From: Physcia stellaris
Taxonomy: Eukaryota; Ascomycota; Lecanoromycetes; Caliciales; Physciaceae
Length of the DNA stretch: 64,000 bases
Reading direction: 5' to 3'
NCBI GenBank assembly: GCA_018902385.1
Contig: JABSSW010000059.1
Coordinates: 1 to 64,000, forward strand
Numbering within the stretch: the first letter of the stretch is position 1; each line of letters begins with the position of its first letter. The position numbers and the translations under genes were made by a program. Positions 57,155 to 64,000 of the stretch are shown one piece after another. The notes under the pieces are model-generated. The model did no database searches, was not told where the DNA came from, and saw only the letters and a list, made by a program, of their open reading frames with translations.

Positions 57155-59965
57155 ATGGATATCGGACCCGATGTTGATACAAAGTCGCCTTTGCGACGGC
57201 CATCGGTCTTTTCCTCTTCGCCGCCAACATCAACAAACACCACATCAACTGCCTCGTCCCCTCAGACCTCTGTCTTCTCCTACAACCTTCGCTCAAGCCG
57301 GAGATCCGTCACCTCATCTTCAATAAGTTCAGCAGGAGACCTAGGGCAGAGTGAAGAAGACGTGGCATACTATTCGGATGGTGATGCACAAGAAGTTCTC
57401 GCCAGCACCGGCACACCGGTCAGCCAGAGCGAGCATGTCGAGCAACATGGTGGTTTCCCTTGTCCAATCAGTCATGGTGACGGATATGGCGAGGTGATCA
57501 CAAGTCCTCGTACTCTCTTACAAGCACAGAATGTTGCTCACTGGAGCCGACTTTCAGGTGCAAGTCGACCGACATCGATAAAGTCACCGCTGCCCTTAAG
57601 CTGCCGACAAAATCCTCGGCGCACCCAAAGATCATCTTGCACCGGATCATCGAATGGTACTAAGCAACCAACACGCCCTCCACCTCAGCTGGTCCGCCAG
57701 TGTGAGCGCAAAGATAGCTTTGTGGACAGCCTTGTTGGTGAGCTGGAGTGAGAATAAACAAGTGGGCGGACGGCTGCTAACGATGATAATGTACTAGATA
57801 CCACAACTCAAACCATTGAGACCATCTGGCCGCTTTCAATGGCACAAGGCAGGGCAAGCGCTGATCAGAACCTTATAGGTCTTCGCACTTTTGTCCAAGA
57901 GGTCCTGAAGCGCTCCAAAACCAGCTACTCTACTCTTCTGGTCGCGATATACTATTTGGTAGTAGTCATGTCCGGACTGCCGAAGGACGACTTTACCATG
58001 GAACAGAAGATCGATTCAGATGGTTTCCGAGCGATGCAATGTGGTCGGCGAATGTTTCTAGCTGCGCTGATCCTGGCTTCGAAATATCTACAGGATCGGA
58101 ACTACTCCACTCGAGCTTGGAGTAAGATCTCTGGATTGAAGGTTACTGAGATCAACGCCAACGAGCGGGCATTCCTTGGCACGGTCAACTGGAAGTTGCA
58201 TATGCCTGAGGCCACATTTCAGCGTTGGGAGCGCATAGTCCTAAAGTATTCCCCGTCGTGCAATACCCCAAGCGTACCGAGATCCTCACCCGCGGCATGC
58301 CAAACGTGGAGATCCATTGTTCGCCAGCTGAATCCTGATCTCGACCAATTTGATAATCGCGGAAAGTTAATATCCGATAACGATTCGGGATACTATTCGG
58401 AGAACTCCGCTCCGAGCTCACGTGGAAGCTCTCCGCATGCCCCCCGCGATAGCTCCGCAACGCCTATTGCAGGGAACGCGACTACTATCCCGTCTACTCT
58501 GCCCGTGCTGCCTCCTCTTACACTTGAGCCGACGCCTCAGGATAGCAAGTCAGATCATCGGATGCTACCGCCACTACAGCCACGAGAGGGGCCGCTTCCA
58601 ACCCCTCAAATCACACCTCATATCCGCAGCTTCTGCACTCCTGCAGTGAGTGCTTCAGGGTTGCTACCTCGAAGACCATCAATGAGTCTCGCCATGAACG
58701 AGCATCGAAGATCCTGGGAAGAGTCGCTTCTAGACTGCGCCAACTCGTGGCAGTCAAGAACAGACTCGATACCACAACGTCATTTCACTCATGTCCCATC
58801 CTCGCTATCCAACTACTCATCGTCTCCAGACTCTGCCACTGACGTATCGAGGTTTCCGTCGAGATCGTCATCCATTTCATCAGTAGCATCATCGAACTGC
58901 GCGCTCCCTGAGCCAAGTTTGGCCGTGGGAGCGATGCGTCGTTGCGCGGACATGAAGACGTCGAGTTTGATGGATTTCTGCGAAGAGAGTGTTACTGGGA
59001 ATGCGAGCCTTCCACCACTTCCCGTTCCTCCTGCGTGCCGTGGGAGTGAATTCTACTTCAAGGAGCGTCCTAAGCTATCAGGGTCTGAGAGCGGGCAGGC
59101 CAACATTACTAACCATGCTATTGACAATCGTACTGCCTCAGGCACGAATGCTTGGCGATCCGAGCCTCAACGTGAACCACACACAGAATGTGCGGTGACC
59201 GCTGCATCGAGTAATCAACTCACTCCATGCTCAAGTAGGATATCACGAGCATCAAGTAACGAAGACGATGGGGCTACACCCAAGCCAAGATCCGCTGTTC
59301 CTGCGAATGGTCCTTCACTAAATTCTCAAACTTATCAAGCGGCGGCTGCGCTGGTTGATTTGACGTTGCACGGAAAATCAGACTCAAGACAAAGTCGGAA
59401 TCCTAACACGGTCGACTCTCGCAAACGAGGACGACCTCTTTCGATGGACTTTGGACTACAGTCTACAGTCCGTGATCTGATACGTCCTGCTTCTCTGGAG
59501 GAAGTCAACTCTGAAGACAATGACAGTGCCATCGTTATCCCCGATGACGAGGTAGTTGCCGACTCTTGGCTTCTGAAAGGTGGCAACGGAAGCTCGTACA
59601 GTAAAAACGACGAACTCTGGGCTACCTTTGACCAACAGAATGAAAGCGAGAACCGCTGGAACAATCGCGCAATGGCCGGGCAAGTCATGTCTTCTCGCTC
59701 CGTGAATACCAGCTCTGAATCCTTACCGCGCAAAAAAACCTGCATCCCGCTTGCGAGCAGTGAGTCCAAGCTTCAACGCAAGTGCGGCCCGGGCACGGGC
59801 TTCCCTCGCTCTGGCTGTCAGTCTAAGAGTAAGGCTCGTGGCGAACGTAAGCCCGCGGCGGAGATGAACCGTATGCTGCGATCGGCAAAGGCGGAGCACG
59901 TGGAGATGTATGATCCGGCTTCGAGGTCTGGGCGCTTGTTGTATGGCGAGGTGAGATCGTGGTAG
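57155..59965 (+). CDS. Pcl-like cyclin (Pho85-type, G1/S), 916 aa
   Basis: Exon 57155-57737, intron 57738-57797 (GTGAGC...CTAG), exon 57798-59965. The join gives DSLV-DTTTQTIETIWPL in phase. The Ser/Thr/Pro-rich N-terminus is about 190 residues. The cyclin box spans about residues 215-345 (LRTFVQEVLKRSKTSYSTLL, CGRRMFLAALILASKYLQD, WSKISGLKVTEINANERAFL, LHMPEATFQRWERI). The long tail is low-complexity and Ser-rich, with basic stretches near the end (GRPLSMDFG, KSKARGERKPAAEMNRM). Pcl cyclins bind the Pho85 kinase and steer it to substrates in nutrient sensing and morphogenesis. The DRNYSTRAWSKISGL segment is the family's typical signature. The tail is much longer than in yeast Pcls but usual for filamentous fungi. 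Confidence 0.9.
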
Positions 59966-61560
59966 TGGTGGTGGCTTTCCCGTCGTTGGGGAGTTGGGCT
60001 TTGGGTGCTTGATACGTGTCAATCCTATCCTATCCTATCCGCGCTGTGATCTTTATGATCTGGTCCCAGTACTGCGGAAGTGGAAAAGGAAAGGAGAAAG
60101 GGGCAGAGAGAAATTTGTACAAAGGAAAGGCGAGCTTATCTATCTATCTACGAATATGAGGATAGTAGGGCATAACTATCTAGGCTAAACATTTGCGGGA
60201 GTAAAGGGGGGTTGCATGATAGGGGTGCATATTTTGTGATCTATGTTGCTATTCGTTTTGGTGGTGGCTCAGGTTGGCTTTTTAGGTACGTAGGTAGGGG
60301 GAAGTTGATAGGTTCTTTGCAAATTTTGAGATGTGGATTTGGGAGATTTCCCGGATTTTGTGATCCTTTATTGCTCAAGTATTTTTGGTCAGGTAGGATT
60401 TTTTGCGTGCGTGTTGCATGTCCGTGTCCGTGATGGTTATCCATTTGTCCCTACACCCTGTAAAGATTCCTTCATAAGCTGAATTATTGATCGACTCTCC
60501 TATAATGAACTTATATAGCCCAACCCGGTCTAAACATCAGCTAAGCAAACCCGTTCCTTGCACATACATACATTCCACTCGATTCGATTCACTCCGATCC
60601 TACGAGGCTAGGAGTACAGCCGGATGAATCCCTTGGTTTGTTTTCAAGGCCAGCGCTAAACCCAGCACTAAGTGCCTAGCGTCAGGTTAGGCTCAGGGTT
60701 GAGCGATTGTGATCGAGAAACTCAGGGTTGAGCTCAGGGTTGAGCTGTATTACACGGTATTGCACTAAAAACAAGAGCGAGACTAACAGAGACGGTGTTT
60801 AGTGGCGTGCATTAGTGTGCATTAGTGCTGGGCGTGAAATTTCAAGACGAAAGAAGGGATACCGCAGCTAATGACTAAGGGACTTTTTCTGTTTCCCCTT
60901 TCTCATTTTCAATATTTTCAATTTTCCATTTTGGGGGCGGAAGATCTTTCCTTTCTTTTTCCCAAGATGTAGGGATGTGCTCCGCGCGCTCACAGATCGC
61001 CACCATCCCGACTTTTTAGATCAGAGAAGGATGGAGAGGGATGGGCTAATCAAGGTGGATGCTTACTTATATCGATTTTGGAGTTGCAATCTTCTTTCTT
61101 CTTTTTTCTTTATAACTTGAAGGTATTCTTGGGGGGTCCGTTTTTCGGGGGTCTTTCCAGGCGGGCCAGGGTCTTCTCAGGGTTCAAAGAAGGGGTACCG
61201 TAAACATAGAGATGTCTGTACATACAAATAGATAACCAGTAAATTAATGATGTATGCGATGAGGGAGTATCTTGATATTCCTTTGGAATTGCAGAAGTGA
61301 GGGAGCTAAGTAGGTTTCTAAAGCATTCCTTTCGATCTTCACCACAGTCCTGGTTTTTTTGTTCCCTCTACAATACGATAGTACTTGGGGAGGTTTTGGC
61401 CGAGGTTAGCTCATGGATGGAAATGTTACCCTGGCCTCTCCCCAAACCGTTCCTTTCATTCCTCACCACAGTTCTGGCCTCTCTTCTAGATATTTGAGGG
61501 AGTTGTACTCGGTATGCTCAGCTCATGGATGGAAGTTTTACGTTCACCCCATTCCCCCCT
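59966..61560. other. Intergenic region with small repeats
   Basis: Contains a TCCTA microsatellite (about 60025-60040), a possible small inverted repeat (CCCAGCACTAA at 60661-60671 and its complement near 60822-60832), three CTCAGGGTTGAGC units (60690-60750), and a short duplicated segment (CACCACAGT.CTGG and AGCTCATGGATGGAA at about 61338/61468 and 61408/61522). No supported gene. Confidence 0.4.
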
Positions 61561-62057
61561 CTATACCTTGATGGAAGGTCGAGATGAGTTGAAGGCGGCT
61601 CGGCTGATCTTGTCTATCTCGATCCGTACCTCCAGCAAGCGGTACCGCAGCTCCCAAATTGGGGGGGATCTGGAGGTTGGATCTTGGGATGTGAGATTTG
61701 TAGACCGTGGGGTTTGAGTGGGGTGGGTGCGGGAGAGGGTGGTGGAGCGAGGGATTTGTCTTTGGTGGCGCTGGACGGTTCTTATAGCTTGCATCTTGTT
61801 ATTGGGCGGATGCTGATTCCGATGGGTGGCGGTGGGTGTAATTGTTTTTGAGTTGGTGTTTGAGGGGGAATTGCGGAGAGGTCGAGAAGAGAGATCATCG
61901 TACGTCCCTCTCGCCGGGGTCTCTGGTGTTTGTGGCACGCATCTTGAAGGGTGCGAAGAGGAAGCCTGGGGTCTTCCATGGGTGCAGGTTGCTCTTGGTG
62001 TTTGGTCAGGTTTTTTGTTTTGAGAGACTTATTGTCCACCTCTTTCTCCAAGCCCAA
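61561..62057 (-). CDS. Uncertain small gene
   Basis: Overlapping minus-strand frames: 61561-61938 (ends IWELRYRLLEVRIEIDKISR AAFNSSRPSIKV) and 61782-62057 (contains MEDPRLPLRTLQDACHKHQR). The C-terminal helix of the first looks protein-like, but no start, splice pattern or family could be fixed. Confidence 0.25.
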
Positions 62058-62150
62058 TCCTGCTTCCAGCCCGCCTCCTGAGGAAGACTGAATTCTTTAT
62101 CGGGTGCAGTTGTATTTGGCAGTCCATTTTATTGGCAGAGATGGCAGAGC

Positions 62151-62688
62151 TCATCCTACACCCCTCTCCCCAACCCCACTTTCACTTCCAGCCCGCATCT
62201 TCTGCCTCACTGCCGCCTTTTCCGCCGCTTCTCGTTGTCGTTGCTGGAGTTCTGAGATCTTACTCTCTAGCCCTGATTTATTGGCCACTAAGCGTGCTTT
62301 CCTGTCTTCGAGGACTGAGATCCGCTCGGCTGGGGATGTTGTGGGGAGGTATGCTTTGTTTTCCTATATTCCATAAGCCTAGTATCAGTAGCGATTCCCT
62401 TGGGACGCGTTGATAGGTGTGGATAGGATGGGCTGGTTTGGACTGGGGTGAGTTGAGTCGAAGGGAAATGAAAGGAGTAATAGTTACCTGGCTTGAGGTA
62501 GAGGCTTGGGCGAGACTGGCACCGTACCAGGAACCTGTAGCGACTGTGGCGACTACGGAGATGGCGAGCAGGAGTGGTCGGAAGCGTGGGAGTGTGCGGC
62601 TGAGAGATTTGGGTGCTGTGGAGGAGACAGGAGGTGATGGTGGTGACACTGGTGATGCAAGGTTGGGAGGGGAGGGTAGGGGTGGCAT
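62151..62688 (-). CDS. Small single-pass membrane, coiled-coil protein, 137 aa
   Basis: Exons 62488-62688 and 62151-62363, with intron 62364-62487 (GTAACT...TATAG) in phase 0. The N-terminus is Pro/Ser-rich and basic (LSRTLPRFRP). Residues about 38-57 (LLLAISVVATVATGSWYGAS) make one hydrophobic span. The second exon gives a helical, coiled-coil-like region (SPAERISVLEDRKARLVANK, then SKISELQQRQREAAEKAAVR). Position of the basic stretch before the span suits a mitochondrial or other organelle membrane protein (inference). Similar small fungal proteins exist by recall; function unknown. Confidence 0.7.
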
Positions 62689-63083
62689 TTTGTAGGTTCT
62701 ATGCCCTGAGATAGAGCATTGGACGAGAAGGGATAGGAGAGAGAGATGAAGAAAGACATGGGATTCAGTTTTGCATTCCAAGGAAACGTGGGGGCGGGAG
62801 CGGAAGGGAGCGGGCGGGTGCGTGGTGGCTTGGCAGAATTGGCGCGGGGTATTGTGGAGAAATGCGATCATGCAGAATGTGAGTTTAGAAATTCACGATA
62901 CTGGAGTAAGAAGTGTAGACGATCATTGTGCATACCAGTCGATACAGTACTCATCAGTAATCAAACTTCTCACACTCGCAACCAATCCCTCGTCATTCTT
63001 TCTAGATCCACCTTCTCGTTAGCTTTCTTCTCGAACTTTCAACGTCTCACCCTCAGTTCCATCTCTCCTCTCCTACCAACTCA

Positions 63084-64000
63084 ATGCCTCCAACTCCCCG
63101 CGTCTTCATTATCCGCCACGGCGAAACGGAGTGGTCCCTTAACGGACGACATACAGGTACCACAGAGCTCCCACTCACACCGAATGGCGAAAGTAGGATA
63201 CGAGCTACAGGCAAGGCGCTGGTGGGGGATGATCGATTAATTGTTCCGCGGCATCTGGCTCATGTGTGGGTCTTCCCCTCCTTGTAGCTTCGAGGAGAAG
63301 AAAGTGGATGAAGAAGAAGGTAGTAGGGCCAGACACAACCGCCCACATGGACAATAGCGACGAAGTCTAGTCTAAGAGCTATGGAAAGCTGACGATTTTA
63401 CTTTCCGTTTCAGATACGTCTCTCCCCGCCACCGTGCTCAGCGTACCCTCGAACTTCTAGATCTAGGATGCAGGGATCAAATGCCCTGGCATCAGTCCTC
63501 CGCTTCTACCTCCTCCATATCCTCGGCCCCCCACCCACCAGAAGAAGCACCACTCACCGTCAAAACAAACGCCAAAGTTCAGATCACAGACGACATCCGC
63601 GAATGGGACTACGGCGACTATGAAGGGAAGACTAGCAAGCAGATCCGTGCCGAGCGCGAGAAAGATGGAGAGGAAAAGTGGGATATCTGGAGGGATGGGT
63701 GCCCAGGGGGAGAGTATGTCATGTTCGCTTCTTGCATAATTCATCTTAGCTTGTCCCAAACTTGGTTGTCTTGAGAGCTTAAAAGGGGCATTGGGAAGAG
63801 GTATCGAAGGCTGATGGATGTTCTCATAAAAAGATCGCCGTCCGATATAACTTTCCGCCTAGACCGCCTGATCGCCGATATCAGAAGTCGCTTTCACGAG
63901 CCGGCTATCTCTTTTTCTCTGGTCGATGGGAAGGAGAAAGCGCCGTGTGGTGATGTACTGCTTGTGGCGCATGGACATATCTTGAGGGCGTTTGCGATGA
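63084..64000 (+). CDS. SHB17: Shb17-like histidine phosphatase, cut by the window end
   Basis: Exons 63084-63265, 63414-63713 and 63834 to beyond 64000, with introns 63266-63413 and 63714-63833; the joins HV-YVSPRHRAQRTLE and GCPGGE-SPSDITFRL are in phase. The catalytic RHGETEW motif with the phosphohistidine is at residues 11-17. TGTTELPLTPNGE, REWDYGDYEG and IWRDGCPGGE match sedoheptulose-1,7-bisphosphatase Shb17 and its relatives. The second catalytic His lies in VAHGHILRAFA at the window edge. The predicted reaction is sedoheptulose 1,7-bisphosphate to sedoheptulose 7-phosphate, feeding ribose synthesis. A Ser-rich insert (about residues 85-105) is longer than in yeast. The C-terminus is outside the window. 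Confidence 0.85.

Noticed and set aside
60690-60760. Telomere-like CTCAGGGTTGAG repeats
   Set aside because: The unit is not TTAGGG and occurs three times only; internal location.
1-64000. CRISPR array or bacterial operon structure
   Set aside because: No regularly spaced short repeats with unique spacers; introns and fungal families show a eukaryotic nuclear source.

Overview
The window reads as nuclear DNA of a filamentous ascomycete, most likely a leotiomycete (class is an inference). The evidence is short GT-AG introns with CTAAC/CTAAT-like branch sites, a HET-domain protein, a fungal C2H2 family, a DUF7580-type protein, a Pcl-type cyclin, a mitochondrial class-II fumarase and a Shb17-like histidine phosphatase. 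The sequence is sharply two-speed. Three very AT-rich blocks (about 1-1500, 5560-15640 and 18834-24657) contain almost only RIP-like decayed retroelements (C-to-T and G-to-A changes). They are separated by islands of normal composition holding genes, gene remnants and small DNA transposons.

Left half. A decayed coiled-coil/C2H2 gene (1860-3311) and an unknown gene with a frame break (3835-5189) sit in the first island, with an eight-copy minisatellite between them. Next is a complete Ty3/Gypsy chromovirus, 6048-13634, with both LTRs. It lies inside older AT-rich sequence. A 3.2 kb island (15.65-18.83 kb) carries a TIR element and two unknown ORFs, one a membrane protein. A full-length Tad-type LINE on the minus strand (18834-24657) follows, bounded by a 13-bp target-site duplication and a short-repeat 3' tail. 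Immediately right of it is a single-exon HET-domain gene (25130-27643).

Middle. 28-36 kb is accessory sequence: decaying gene pieces, degenerate tandem repeats, a tRNA-related SINE-like unit and an F-box gene (33355 to about 34466). A secreted Ser/Thr-rich protein gene (35975-40624) is interrupted by a 1696-bp hAT-like element with an exact 8-bp target duplication. That element itself carries two copies of a second TIR element. A C2H2 gene (42028-45170, minus, eight exons, 852 aa) contains a recent in-frame 210-bp tandem duplication of one exon plus its intron. It is divergently paired with a DUF7580-like gene (45569-47438) that shows a frame break. A 587-aa protein built from three diverged repeats follows at 48631-50394.

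Right end. From about 50.4 kb the content becomes core-genome-like: a 126-bp foldback and a roughly 170-195-bp satellite, then fumarase (52480-54160, minus, with a clear mitochondrial presequence and a possible internal cytosolic start), a Pcl-like cyclin (57155-59965) with a long leader and a 32-codon upstream ORF, a small single-pass coiled-coil protein (62151-62688, minus), and the 5' part of a Shb17-like phosphatase cut by the window end.

How they work together: no metabolic cluster is visible. The shared theme of the left and middle parts is a transposon-rich compartment next to HET, F-box, C2H2, DUF7580 and secreted-protein genes. Most exon models were checked by reading frame only; none is supported by transcript data.
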